Source: CAZSHG01 sp964459995
GTDB taxonomy: Bacteria; UBP14; UBA6098
Length of the DNA: 64,000 nt
Direction: 5' to 3'
NCBI GenBank assembly: GCA_964459995.1
Contig: CAYWOR010000001.1
Span: 62,001-126,000, forward strand
Part shown: piece after piece, positions 42,840 through 52,146 of the stretch
How positions within the stretch are numbered: position 1 is the first letter of the stretch
Layout: each line of letters begins with the position of its first letter
Position numbers and translations under genes: made by a program
Notes under the pieces: generated by a model
Seen by the model: the letters and a program-made list of their open reading frames with translations, nothing else
Databases searched by the model: none
What the model was told of the DNA's origin: nothing

Positions 42840-43436
42840 TTATTTTACGACCTTTGCGACGAACATCCGATGATAGGGATTTTCGAAGATTCGATATGTT
42901 TTCTCGATGCGAGTTCCGGCGTTTTCGAGTATGGCCATAACTTTTTTTAGTTCGAATCCGGGATTGTCCATCTCCCACTCATGTTCCGGCGGAACAGGCC
43001 GCCATCCACCGAATGGTTTTGGTAAAAGCAGATCGCCACAAATTGGCAGGCGAAAACGAGAATAAATTCGTCCGTGCGGAAGCGAAATCAGGACATACTT
43101 TTTCGCGACTCGACTTAGCTCGGCGACACATTTGGGAAAATCCTCGAAGGGCAGATGTTCAAGAACCTGAAAAGCGCAGACAGTATCATAAGAATCGTTG
43201 GCAAGTGGAATTTCACGGACATCTCCCACGATATCCGGTTCGAGTGACTCATCGAAATCGAGAGTGGTGGTAACTACATCGAGTTTAGTCAAATATTCAG
43301 CAACAAATTTATTACCAACGCCCACATCGAGGACATTCTCCGGTTGTGTTTGGATGATTTCGTGAATCTGATACCAATAGGAGGCAAACCTCTCTTTGGA
43401 ATCATATACATGTCCGTAGAGCTTTTTATTTTGCAT
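42840..43436 (-). CDS. Class I SAM-dependent methyltransferase
   Basis: I chose the ATG at 43436 because GGAGG lies 5 nt upstream. The 198-residue product has the SAM-binding loop NVLDVGVGNKFVAEYL (about 38-53), an acidic strand end (LDFDESLEPDIVGDV), and the motif AFQVLEHLPFEDFPKCVAELSRVAKKYVLISLPHG, as in methyltransferase type 11 proteins. In this setting it probably methylates a sugar or lipid-linked intermediate. It overlaps the flippase gene upstream by 11 bp. Confidence 0.85.
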   Translation of the reverse strand: MQNKKLYGHVYDSKERFASYWYQIHEIIQTQPENVLDVGVGNKFVAEYLTKLDVVTTTLDFDESLEPDIVGDVREIPLANDSYDTVCAFQVLEHLPFEDFPKCVAELSRVAKKYVLISLPHGRIYSRFRLPICGDLLLPKPFGGWRPVPPEHEWEMDNPGFELKKVMAILENAGTRIEKTYRIFENPYHRMFVAKVVK

Positions 43437-44931
43437 TACGTCCTCCGAACCTACCAAAGATTGTCTTCACTTCCCTAAAATAATCCAGATGAAACAACTT
43501 GTCGATAGTAAAAAGTGCGAGGACAAATATCGCAACAATAAAAAAGCCATTGAAAACAACTCCTGCAATAGTTGCTCCGGGAAGATATGTTCTGAGGAAA
43601 GAGAAAACAGCCAAAGCCCCAAGTCCGGATACCAACGATGGCCCACTTACAGCAGTAAACTCTTTCAGAGAGACATTAATATCTTTTGACAGTCTATAGA
43701 AATAATACGGCAGAGTCGCGACAAGACCGAGCAAAGCTGAAATCGCCGCCCCTGTAATACCGTGGGAGACTGTAAGAGGGTAAACCGTTATCGCCATAAC
43801 CGCAAGACGCATGAAATTTAGATAAGAATCTTGTTTGGGTTTCCCAAGAGCGATGAAAAGAGGTCCGCAGGAAGATACAATCGAACGTAAAAGCCCGCTT
43901 ATTGCGAGAATCTTCGCGGGCAGAACAATCGGTTGCCACTTTTCGCCGATGAAGACACCCACAAAATCCTCCACCAGCCCGATAACTAAAAGCATTACGG
44001 GGACAGATAGAATCATCATTAGGCGCAAAGTTCTAAGAAAACCGCTTTTGAGCCTGTCTATATCGTCCTTTATTTTGCTGTAAGTTGGGAATGCAACCCG
44101 TGAAATTGTTTGGGTCATTTCCGTTGCGGACATATTCGAAATCTTGAAAGCCATCTGGTAGAATCCCAGCGCGGTAACGCCGAGGACTTTTCCCACCACA
44201 ACATCGTCGCCCTGGGTTACCAAAAATACGATAATACCCGAAACCCAGACCCACATCCCAAAGGAGAAAAGCGCACGGAAACTATCTTTGCGTATTGCGA
44301 AACGCGGCCGGTAATTTTGGATGATATACGAAGCCACAACCTGCAATACAGAGCGTGCCAAGAACCCGAAAACCAAAGCCCATGCGTTCCGAAGGATTAG
44401 CGCCGCTGTTATTGCTACCCCAAAATCGGCGATTGCGCCGCTGAATTCGTAGATGAAATCCTTTCGGAAATCAAGTTCTTTGCGAAAATATACTACTCCG
44501 GGATTGCGTAAACCGGCCACGAAAACCCCGATACCGAGGACTCTCATAAGCATGAATGCGTTCGGTTCGTCGAAGAATCTCGCGATAAACGGCGCGCCGA
44601 AATAGAGGATTAGTCCAAGAAGTAAGCCCCTGATTATCTGCACGACCCATGCGGTATCGAGATGATGTTCGATATTGCCGCTTTTTTGAATTAGTGCCTG
44701 ATCGAAACCGGTTGTCGAAACGTTCTCCATTGCGGCGAGGGCGAGCATAGCAATTCCGAAAAGCCCGAAATCGTCGGGCGAAAGCAGACGTGCGAGAACC
44801 AGCGTCCGAATAAGCGTAAGAAGCCGGTTCGCGATTCGAAGCGAAAAGGACCAGAATCCGCCGGAAACGGCCTTTTTTGCGAAGCCCTCGCGGTGGATCG
44901 AATCGGTATGTATGTCTTCGGTCGAAATCAT
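43426..44931 (-). CDS. Polysaccharide flippase, MVF superfamily (WzxC/TuaB-like)
   Basis: This 501-residue membrane protein has about 12-14 hydrophobic helices. Its N-terminal AKKAVSGGFWSFSLRIANRLLTLIRTLVLARLLSPDDFGLFG is the signature of the polysaccharide-transport branch of the MVF superfamily. Such proteins flip lipid-linked oligosaccharides across the inner membrane. Unlike the second flippase (44950-46395), it is similar to WzxC and TuaB. Confidence 0.88.
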   Translation of the reverse strand: MISTEDIHTDSIHREGFAKKAVSGGFWSFSLRIANRLLTLIRTLVLARLLSPDDFGLFGIAMLALAAMENVSTTGFDQALIQKSGNIEHHLDTAWVVQIIRGLLLGLILYFGAPFIARFFDEPNAFMLMRVLGIGVFVAGLRNPGVVYFRKELDFRKDFIYEFSGAIADFGVAITAALILRNAWALVFGFLARSVLQVVASYIIQNYRPRFAIRKDSFRALFSFGMWVWVSGIIVFLVTQGDDVVVGKVLGVTALGFYQMAFKISNMSATEMTQTISRVAFPTYSKIKDDIDRLKSGFLRTLRLMMILSVPVMLLVIGLVEDFVGVFIGEKWQPIVLPAKILAISGLLRSIVSSCGPLFIALGKPKQDSYLNFMRLAVMAITVYPLTVSHGITGAAISALLGLVATLPYYFYRLSKDINVSLKEFTAVSGPSLVSGLGALAVFSFLRTYLPGATIAGVVFNGFFIVAIFVLALFTIDKLFHLDYFREVKTIFGRFGGRNAK

Positions 44932-44949
44932 ATGGCCCTTTCGGCTTTG

Positions 44950-46395
44950 CTATAGACTCTGAAGTCCTTCCGGTGTTGCTGTTCCCTTATTCTGCGGAAT
45001 GAAATCCGAGGGTTTTGCACCGGTAACCCACAGAATTAAAACAGCAGATGCAATAATCACGCCTATCCGCGACATAATAGGAGCCAGAAACCAGCATCCT
45101 GCAATTCCTGAGCCGGCTATAATAATTATCAGCGAGAGCTTTGTCCATGGGTATTCTACCGGCATTAGCGGATTCCCCAACCTCCAGCTCATGAAAGCCA
45201 TTGCGATGTAAGAAACAAGTGTCGCCCATGCCGCGCCGACGAAACCGTAGCGGGGAATAAGCCAAATATTTAAAAGCACATTCAAAATCGCCGCAAAGCC
45301 CGTAACTATGGGAATATAAATCGTGCGGTCGCGTGTCTGCATTCCGGCACCGAAAAAGAGGTTCATTGCCTCGAAAACCGCCGCAAGCGAGACCGGAACC
45401 AAAACAATTCTCGCCGAATGAAAAGCCTCGCCGACAAACAACTCGAAAAGCTCCGGCGAGATTCCCACAATTCCCACGGCGCAAATGCTCAGAATGCCCA
45501 CCAGCGGTGTGAGAACCTTCGGGTAAGTTCGATTAGCAATTTCATTATTGGCGGCCAGCTCGAACATATACGGCCCCCATGCGAACCTGAAGGCGGTATA
45601 AAGCAAAAACACCACCCCCGCGATTTTGTAGCCCACAGAATAAATCCCCGCCGCGTCGAAACCGTCCATATAGCGTAATAAAAGCCTGTCCGAGAGGGTA
45701 AGCACGACAGTCGCGAAAGAGGCCGGCACAAAGGGAATCCCCCACAACAGCATCGACCGAACAAGCCGAAAAGGCACTCTCAACGTGATATATTGCCCGA
45801 TACGCACAAGCAAAGGCGCGAGTATCAAAATGTCGGCGACTATTCCGGCGATAAGAATTCCGGAAACGCCCATATCATAATGTTTCAACAAAATGAAATT
45901 CGTTACTACGACGATAACGACCTTCGCGAGGGTATAGCCGACATACCCCGCCGGCTTTTTCTCCATTCGGAAAATGAGTAGGGAAACCAAAAGAATCGTA
46001 TCGAGGCCTGCGTTGATTGCGGAAAGACCGACCAATCCACCTCTGCCGTGAACGCCGGTAAGCATTTGAGAAAGCGGAGATGCCAAAACATAAGCCAGCC
46101 CGATAATCGCACCGGAGCTTATCAAAACCCATATTAGGCAAGCGGAAAACAACTGCCTGCGATGCTCCTCGTCGCGCACGGTAACGAAATGCTTGAACAA
46201 CGAGACGTTCATCCCTGTCATGCCGATAATCATCGAGATTGTAACGAAAAGCACCAGAAGCTGATAAACACCGTATTCTGCCGGCGAAAGGGCGGTAGTG
46301 TAAAGGGGAATCAACAAAAAGGCGATGAGCTTTGTGAGGATATCGCCTGCGCCGTAAAGGAATGTGTCTTTTATGAGTTGATTTTTCAGGGACAT
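44950..46395 (-). CDS. Polysaccharide flippase, MVF superfamily (second copy)
   Basis: This 481-residue membrane protein has about 12-14 helices. It starts LKNQLIKDTFLYGAGDILTKLIAFLLIPLYTTALSPAEYGVYQ, the opening of Wzx/RfbX-like flippases. Two flippases in a row suggest two distinct substrates, or a second function such as lipid II or sheath precursor transport. It is the first gene of the polysaccharide block and lies about 39 bp after the kdsD stop. Confidence 0.88.
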   Translation of the reverse strand: MSLKNQLIKDTFLYGAGDILTKLIAFLLIPLYTTALSPAEYGVYQLLVLFVTISMIIGMTGMNVSLFKHFVTVRDEEHRRQLFSACLIWVLISSGAIIGLAYVLASPLSQMLTGVHGRGGLVGLSAINAGLDTILLVSLLIFRMEKKPAGYVGYTLAKVVIVVVTNFILLKHYDMGVSGILIAGIVADILILAPLLVRIGQYITLRVPFRLVRSMLLWGIPFVPASFATVVLTLSDRLLLRYMDGFDAAGIYSVGYKIAGVVFLLYTAFRFAWGPYMFELAANNEIANRTYPKVLTPLVGILSICAVGIVGISPELFELFVGEAFHSARIVLVPVSLAAVFEAMNLFFGAGMQTRDRTIYIPIVTGFAAILNVLLNIWLIPRYGFVGAAWATLVSYIAMAFMSWRLGNPLMPVEYPWTKLSLIIIIAGSGIAGCWFLAPIMSRIGVIIASAVLILWVTGAKPSDFIPQNKGTATPEGLQSL

Positions 46396-46434
46396 AATCG
46401 CCGATCGAGCTGAAGCTTTTCCGTGAAAACCGCC

Positions 46435-47391
46435 TTAGACCGCCTTTGTCGCGAGAAGGTCGTGAAGATGGACCAGCCCCTTGACCACACCGTTTTCGAG
46501 AACCGGCAACGCCGTGATTTTACGTTGTTCCATCAGCCTTACTGCTTCTTCGACGATTATGTTCGGCTCGACAACCACCGGATTTGATGTCGAGAATTCG
46601 ACGAGCTTCATTCCGGAGATATCTTCGTGCGGATGCGCCTGTAAAAGCCTCCTCAGGTCGCCGTCGGAAAAAATCCCGCGAAGTTCGTTATTCTCGATAA
46701 TAAGAACATGCCCAAACCTTCCGGTGCTCATTGCGATTATGCCGTCGAGCACAGATGCCTCGGGACTCACGACCGGCAGACCTTTTCCTGTGTGCATCAC
46801 TTCGGAAATTCGCCTAAGCTGATGGCCTATTTTCCCTCCGGGGTGGAAAACCGCGAAATTCTCGCGTGTGAATCCGCGCTTCATCATTAACACAACAGCA
46901 AGCGCGTCTCCAACCGCGAGAGTCGCCACCGCCGAGGTTGTCGGCACCATACCGAAAGGCTCGTCACGCTCGTTCACAAAGGTTTCAAGCACGACATCGG
47001 ATTCGCGCCCAAGCTCCGATTTCGGGTCGTTCGTAATCGAGATAATCTTAACTCCAAGCCGTTTAAGCGGCGGAACGAGATTAAGAACCTCGGGCGTGTT
47101 GCCGCTTTTTGAGATCATCAGAGCGCAATCATGACAGGTTATCGTGCCGAGATCGCCATGGAGAGCCTCCGCGGCGTGCACAAAGAAGCTCGAAGTCCCA
47201 GTGGAAGCCAGCGTCGCGGCGATTTTCCGGCCGATAATTCCGCTTTTGCCCATGCCGATTACAATCACCCTGCCGTCGCAATTCAGACAAATATCCGCCG
47301 CCTCGATAACGCTGTCCTCGATTTTGCCGATAAGCGCGCCTATGGCGTCAGATTCGCATCGAAGCAGTTTTGAGATAGATTTGCGCAACAT
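46435..47391 (-). CDS. kdsD: Arabinose-5-phosphate isomerase (KpsF/GutQ family)
   Basis: The 318-residue protein has an SIS domain (about 30-170, VIGMGKSGIIGRKIAATLASTGTSSFFVHAAEALHGDLG) followed by two CBS domains (about 195-318, VMHTGKGLPVVSPEASVLDGI and LMEQRKITALPVLENG). This arrangement is that of KdsD, which makes D-arabinose 5-phosphate for KDO, the inner-core sugar of lipopolysaccharide. Its presence argues for an LPS-bearing outer membrane. It starts directly at the end of nadE. Confidence 0.93.
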   Translation of the reverse strand: MLRKSISKLLRCESDAIGALIGKIEDSVIEAADICLNCDGRVIVIGMGKSGIIGRKIAATLASTGTSSFFVHAAEALHGDLGTITCHDCALMISKSGNTPEVLNLVPPLKRLGVKIISITNDPKSELGRESDVVLETFVNERDEPFGMVPTTSAVATLAVGDALAVVLMMKRGFTRENFAVFHPGGKIGHQLRRISEVMHTGKGLPVVSPEASVLDGIIAMSTGRFGHVLIIENNELRGIFSDGDLRRLLQAHPHEDISGMKLVEFSTSNPVVVEPNIIVEEAVRLMEQRKITALPVLENGVVKGLVHLHDLLATKAV

Positions 47392-48162
47392 TTAAAACTC
47401 CAATCCCGGCAACTCCGGAAAAGCGGGGGGCTTGCGTTTGAAATCGCTCGATTCGTATCTCGAAATCACTAAATCGATATTTGCCGGCTCAAAACCTTTA
47501 GTGATAAGCTCTTCCGGGTCGGTGCCCTCGTCGAAAAGAGCGTGGATAATTCGATCGGCCTCGGCGTATGTGATTCCCATCTCGCCCTCGTCGGTTTGGT
47601 CTTTCCAAAGGTCTGCTGTGGGGGTTTTCGCGATAATCCATTCCGGAAGGCCCATGTGCCGCGCCAATTCGCGCTCCTGAGTTTTCAGAAGCCCGCCGAG
47701 CGGAGTGAAAGCACAGGCCGCATCGCCCCACATCGTGAAATATCCCATAATCCGCTCTGTGCGGTTGCCGGTGCCGACAACCAGAAGGTTGCGCTCAGCC
47801 GAAATGTCGTAGAGATAAATCATTCGGACTCGAGCGCAAATATTTCCGAGACGAAGATTTGAAATGCTCGACCGTGAGGAAGCGATCGCATCGACTGCGG
47901 GTGTGATTTCTTGTATTTCGAGATTCAGGCCGAGATGATGTGCGATTTTGTGCGCGTCTTCGAGGCTCGAAGGATTGCTGTGGCAATACGGCATCGCCAC
48001 AACATGGATTTTTTCCGCACCGAGCGCTTCTACTGCAAGCCCGGCCACCACCGAGGAATCCAACCCGCCGGAAAGGCCCATAACAACGCCCTTCGCCGAA
48101 CTGGAAGCCAAATATTCCGCGATAAAATCGACGATTGACCTGTGTGCCTCAGATATTTTCAT
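47392..48162 (-). CDS. nadE: NH3-dependent NAD+ synthetase
   Basis: The 256-residue protein has the ATP-pyrophosphatase loop LSGGLDSSVV (about 30-39) and the family blocks RVRMIYLYDISAERNLLVVGTGN and YFTMWGDAACAFTPLGGL. There is no amidase domain, so it uses ammonia. It turns nicotinate adenine dinucleotide into NAD+. The C-terminal KTPTADLWKDQTDEGEMG is the usual loop. It overlaps the YkgJ-like gene by 14 bp. Confidence 0.94.
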   Translation of the reverse strand: MKISEAHRSIVDFIAEYLASSSAKGVVMGLSGGLDSSVVAGLAVEALGAEKIHVVAMPYCHSNPSSLEDAHKIAHHLGLNLEIQEITPAVDAIASSRSSISNLRLGNICARVRMIYLYDISAERNLLVVGTGNRTERIMGYFTMWGDAACAFTPLGGLLKTQERELARHMGLPEWIIAKTPTADLWKDQTDEGEMGITYAEADRIIHALFDEGTDPEELITKGFEPANIDLVISRYESSDFKRKPPAFPELPGLEF

Positions 48163-48586
48163 CGTCCTCCTCGAGGTAAATATCTCCGCTCATAGCAGAA
48201 ATTCGCGCCTCGATGTCGGTCTCGCTGAAAAGCTCTCCAGAGCCGATTCCCGGACAGAAAGCCGCGGTTTTACGCCATGATTCCTCGTTGGCGAGATTAT
48301 CCGGCCAAAAGGGGAAAGTTCTGCACTGGAGAGGTCTTTTGTCATAAACCTTGCACCCGATTTTTTCATCGAAAAAGATGCAATCGCCGTTAGGGAAGCT
48401 TTTTAGCACCACAAATTTGTCCACAACCTCGGTATAAAGCCGTCGGAATTCCTCATCGGGCAGTTCGGTTTTCTCGATAAGACGCTCGAGGTCGTGCCGC
48501 GAAATCCAAACATAACCGTCCTTAATTCTGCAACACTCACCGCAGAAAGCACACGCGAATTTTAGACCATGCTTATAAAAACTCAT
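48149..48586 (-). CDS. YkgJ-family cysteine cluster protein
   Basis: The 145-residue protein has a cysteine cluster CAFCGECCR near the N-terminus (about residues 12-20) and a later C...YDKRPLQCRTFPFWPDN...FCPG. These eight or so cysteines are the metal-binding set of the YkgJ/UPF0153 family (zinc or iron chelating). The function in general is unknown. It is the first gene of the nadE unit. Its start is only 81 bp from the divergent hydrolase gene. Confidence 0.85.
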   Translation of the reverse strand: MSFYKHGLKFACAFCGECCRIKDGYVWISRHDLERLIEKTELPDEEFRRLYTEVVDKFVVLKSFPNGDCIFFDEKIGCKVYDKRPLQCRTFPFWPDNLANEESWRKTAAFCPGIGSGELFSETDIEARISAMSGDIYLEEDDENI

Positions 48587-48604
48587 AAAAACCTACCAGC
48601 TAAC

Positions 48605-48632
48605 TTGAAAAACAATTCAAAATCCATATAAT
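48605..48632 (+). promoter_or_regulatory. Sigma70-like promoter of the YycJ-like hydrolase gene
   Basis: TTGAAA (48605-48610) and TATAAT (48627-48632) are separated by 16 nt. A 35-nt leader with AGAAAGG precedes the ATG at 48668. Confidence 0.65.
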
Positions 48633-48667
48633 CTAAATCTTAGTGAGAATCAGAAAGGCAACTCTGA

Positions 48668-49435
48668 ATGAAAGTTATCAATTTGGCGAGCGGTTCTTCG
48701 GGGAACTGCTCCTACATCGAGGCCGACGGCACACGCATCCTTATCGACTGCGGCATTTCAGCCTCTGCGGCGGCGAAAGAGCTGGATAAGAACGGCATCT
48801 CCGCGGACTCCATTCAAGGCATATTTATAAGCCACGAACATCACGACCACATCGACGGAGCTTTCGCCTTCTCGAAGAAGTTCAAAAAGCCTCTCTATAT
48901 GAATCTCGGCACCTATGCCGCAACGAATCACAAACTCAACGGCTCCGAAATCAGGCATTTCGCAACAGGCGATGTCCTCCCCTTCGGCAATGTTGACATC
49001 CAATTCTTCCCTGTTTCGCACGACACTGCCGATCCGGTGGGGTTCAGAATCCACTCCGACGAGGGCGAGATAGTCCACGCCACAGATTTTGGTATCGCCA
49101 ACAACGGCCTCGGCGACTATTTCAATTCGGCGCGAATGATCCTGATGGATTTCAACCACGACATGGAAATGCTTATCAAAGGGCCTTATCCTATCTTTTT
49201 AAAAGAGCGAATAGCCGGCAACCGCGGCCATTTGTCTAACGAGGCGGCTTCTAAGTTTCTCGCGGAGCTTGAATTGCCGAATCTTGAAGCCCTCATCCTC
49301 GCTCACATTTCCAGAACCAACAATGTTCCCACAGTGGCTCGTGCGACTGTTATGAACGCATTCGCAAACCGTCCGCGGACGCCGAAAATTCTTACAGCGG
49401 ATCAATACCGATCCGTCGCGGTAGAAACTTCCTAA
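48668..49435 (+). CDS. MBL-fold metallo-hydrolase (YycJ/WalJ-like)
   Basis: The 255-residue protein shows the metallo-beta-lactamase metal motif HEHHDH (56-61) and the opening MKVINLASGSSGNCSYIE, typical of YycJ proteins. The second-shell residues are in VSHDTADPVGF, ATDFG and LAHISRTNN. YycJ/WalJ-like proteins are linked to cell division and double-strand DNA processing in Firmicutes; here the role is inferred. It converges on gyrA with a 4-bp overlap of the stops. Confidence 0.88.
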   Translation: MKVINLASGSSGNCSYIEADGTRILIDCGISASAAAKELDKNGISADSIQGIFISHEHHDHIDGAFAFSKKFKKPLYMNLGTYAATNHKLNGSEIRHFATGDVLPFGNVDIQFFPVSHDTADPVGFRIHSDEGEIVHATDFGIANNGLGDYFNSARMILMDFNHDMEMLIKGPYPIFLKERIAGNRGHLSNEAASKFLAELELPNLEALILAHISRTNNVPTVARATVMNAFANRPRTPKILTADQYRSVAVETS

Positions 49436-51909
49436 ATATCCAGCGTCGTTTCTTCAGGCTCGGAGCTTTCCTCGTCGCTCTCGACCACCCTCGCGATACC
49501 GGAGACTTTGCCGTCGCCCCTCACTCGCATTATACGAACACCCTGAGTCGATCTGCCGTAGGAGCTGATTTCATCGACCCGCGTGCGTATAAGAATGCCA
49601 TCTGAGGCGATGACGATAATCTCGTCTCCCGGCTCGACAATAAGAGCGCCAACGACATTTCCGGTCTTTTTTGAAACCTTATGCCCGATAATTCCCATTC
49701 CGGCGCGGTGCTGAAGGCGGTATTCCTCGATGGGCGTGCGTTTGCCATAGCCGTTCTCGGTGATTGTGAGCATATCCTGATTCTCTTCGGTAACATTGAG
49801 CATCCCGACAACCTCATCGTCGCCCTGAAGGCTGATTCCATTAACACCGGCGGCGCTACGCCCCATAGTTCTAACCTCGCCCAGTTCGAACCGGATAGAT
49901 TTGCCCTGTTTGGTAATAAGCACTATGTTTTCGTCGGCCTTTTCCACCGACCGAACGCCCATAAGCTCGTCGCCATCGTTGATACCGATTGCAATGACCC
50001 CGTTTTTGCGCGCATTGCTGAAATCTGCAAGATTGGTTCGTTTGACTCTGCCCTGTTTGGTGCAGAAGAAAATGTCCTTGTTTTCGTCGAACTCTCGGAT
50101 ACGGCAACAGGAAGCAATACAATCGCCGGAGTTTATATTAATAAGGTTAGCGATTGCGAGACCCCTCGCGATGCGCGAGAATTCGGGTATCTCGAAAACG
50201 CGCAGTGAATAGACCTTGCCCTGTGTGGTGAAAATGAGAATAATATCATGGTTCGTCGCTGTGAATAGGCTTTCGACGAAATCCTCGTCGCGAGTTGACA
50301 TGGCGTTGATTCCTCGACCGCCGCGACGCTGACTGCGATAGATGCTCGCCGGTGTCCGCTTGATATAGCCGCGATGGGTTACGCTGACAACCACCTCTTC
50401 ATCGACGAAGAAATCCTCTTCGTTCATCTCTTCGGCATTCGGCACGATTTGCGTGCGCCGCGGATCGCCGTATTTTTCCTTGATATAAGCCAAATCTTCT
50501 TTTATAAGCGCTAAAACCTTGCGTTCGTCATCGAGAATCTCTTCGAGGTATTTTATAAGGCGCAGTGTGTCCTCGAGATCCGAGACGATTTTGTCGCGTT
50601 CGAGGCCGGTGAGCCTTGCCAAGCGCATGTCGAGAATCGCCTTGGCCTGTCTTTCGCTGAGGTCGAGTTTTGACTGAAGCTTTTCCGAAGCCTCCTGGAC
50701 AGTTCTCGATTTACGGATAATCTCGACCACAGTGTCGATATTCTCTATGGCGATCTTGAGGCCCTGAAGGATATGCGCTTTCTCGCGCGCCTTCTCGAGG
50801 TCGAATATTGTCCGGCGGATGATTACCTGCCTGCGATGCTCAATGAACTCGGCCAGCACCTGTTTAAGCTTCATCTCGACAGGTTTTTGCCCAACGAGGC
50901 CGAGCATAATGACCCCGAAATTCTCCGACATCCTCGTGAGTTTGAACAGCTTGTTCAGTGTAACCTGAGCATTCTCGCCGCGCTTCAGCTCGATATAGAT
51001 GCGCATTCCTTGGCGGTCGGATTCGTCGCGAAGATCGGCGATAGATTCGATACGTTTATCCTTCACGAGGTCGGCAATCTGTTGAATGAGCGTCGATTTG
51101 TTGACCTGATACGGGATTTCATTGATGATGATAGCGTCTTTTCCGCTTTTCGTCGAAGGCTCTACATAAGCGCGCGCCCGCATCGTGATTGTCCCCCTGC
51201 CGGTTTCGTAGGCTTCTTTGATTCCGGAGGTGCCCAAAATCAGGCCGCCGGTGGGGAAATCCGGACCGGGTATGAACTGCATAAGCTCCGCTGTAGTGGC
51301 TTTCGGGTTATCGACAAGATAAACAAGCGCGTCGCAAACCTCGCCGAGATTGTGCGGAGGAACATTTGTGGCCATTCCGACCGCGATTCCCGAATTGCCG
51401 TTGACAAGAAAATTCGGAAAACGCGAGGGGAGAACCTCCGGCTCGGAGAGCGAGTTATCATAGTTCGGCACGAAATCGACGGTGTTTTTGTCGATGTCCG
51501 CGAGAAGTTCCTCGCCGAGTTCACGCATTCTGACCTCGGTATAACGCATCGCCGCGGCCATGTCGCCATCGACCGAGCCGAAATTCCCCTGCCCGTCGAT
51601 GATTGTGTATCTCATTCGGAAATCCTGTGCGAGTCGGACAATAGTGTCATAAATCGCGGCATCGGAATGGGGGTGGTATTTTCCCATGACATCACCAACA
51701 ACACGTGCCGATTTGACATAGGCTCGATTGTGAAGTAATCCCATGTCGAACATGGCGAACATACAACGTCTGTGAACCGGTTTCATGCCGTCGCGAACAT
51801 CTGGAAGGGCACGGCTGATAATCGTGCTCATGGCGTAATCCATGTAGCTACGCTTCATTTCATCTTCGATATCGATCGGATATATATCGCCGAATGGTTT
51901 GTCGGTCAT
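49432..51909 (-). CDS. gyrA: DNA gyrase subunit A
   Basis: The 825-residue protein has the type IIA topoisomerase breakage-reunion core with the catalytic Tyr123 (AAMRYTEVR) and the helix-turn-helix region KPVHRRCMFAM. The C-terminal beta-pinwheel (from about 510) has the GyrA box QRRGGRG (about 525), which separates GyrA from ParC, so it should introduce negative supercoils. In the quinolone region, E. coli Gly81 is Ser82, Ser83 is Ala84, and Asp87 is conserved as Asp88. A good promoter lies upstream (51980-52007), and GAAAGG precedes the ATG. Confidence 0.96.
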   Translation of the reverse strand: MTDKPFGDIYPIDIEDEMKRSYMDYAMSTIISRALPDVRDGMKPVHRRCMFAMFDMGLLHNRAYVKSARVVGDVMGKYHPHSDAAIYDTIVRLAQDFRMRYTIIDGQGNFGSVDGDMAAAMRYTEVRMRELGEELLADIDKNTVDFVPNYDNSLSEPEVLPSRFPNFLVNGNSGIAVGMATNVPPHNLGEVCDALVYLVDNPKATTAELMQFIPGPDFPTGGLILGTSGIKEAYETGRGTITMRARAYVEPSTKSGKDAIIINEIPYQVNKSTLIQQIADLVKDKRIESIADLRDESDRQGMRIYIELKRGENAQVTLNKLFKLTRMSENFGVIMLGLVGQKPVEMKLKQVLAEFIEHRRQVIIRRTIFDLEKAREKAHILQGLKIAIENIDTVVEIIRKSRTVQEASEKLQSKLDLSERQAKAILDMRLARLTGLERDKIVSDLEDTLRLIKYLEEILDDERKVLALIKEDLAYIKEKYGDPRRTQIVPNAEEMNEEDFFVDEEVVVSVTHRGYIKRTPASIYRSQRRGGRGINAMSTRDEDFVESLFTATNHDIILIFTTQGKVYSLRVFEIPEFSRIARGLAIANLININSGDCIASCCRIREFDENKDIFFCTKQGRVKRTNLADFSNARKNGVIAIGINDGDELMGVRSVEKADENIVLITKQGKSIRFELGEVRTMGRSAAGVNGISLQGDDEVVGMLNVTEENQDMLTITENGYGKRTPIEEYRLQHRAGMGIIGHKVSKKTGNVVGALIVEPGDEIIVIASDGILIRTRVDEISSYGRSTQGVRIMRVRGDGKVSGIARVVESDEESSEPEETTLDI

Positions 51910-51979
51910 TTTTCAGCCTTTCGGAAGCTGTTTTACGAACTTTTTGACACTTATCCCCTCTTTGGGGGAGATTTTGTTC

Positions 51980-52007
51980 AATATAATATAGTAATAGAAA
52001 AAATCAA
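51980..52007 (-). promoter_or_regulatory. Promoter of gyrA
   Basis: Minus-strand TTGATT (52007-52002) and TATATT (51985-51980) are separated by 16 nt. The transcript would have a leader of about 60-70 nt before the ATG at 51909. Confidence 0.5.
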
Positions 52008-52110
52008 GAGCAAAATTACCTTTAAATCCATATTTTTGCGATATTTGAAGCCGATTTGAGCAGGTTCGATTCGATTTCGATTGTCTTGAGAAATTTCATA
52101 ATAATTTACT

Positions 52111-52139
52111 TTGACCAAAAGCGCTTAATGGGCTATTGT
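52111..52139 (+). promoter_or_regulatory. Promoter of recD2, apparently leaderless
   Basis: TTGACC (52111-52116) and TATTGT (52134-52139) are separated by 17 nt. The ATG at 52147 is 7 nt after the -10 box, and no strong Shine-Dalgarno precedes it. Confidence 0.65.
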
Positions 52140-52146
52140 ATAGGCG

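Noticed and set aside
50773..51738. A 321-codon plus-strand frame
   Set aside because: It is the antisense shadow of gyrA; no family motif and composition follows the codon bias of gyrA.
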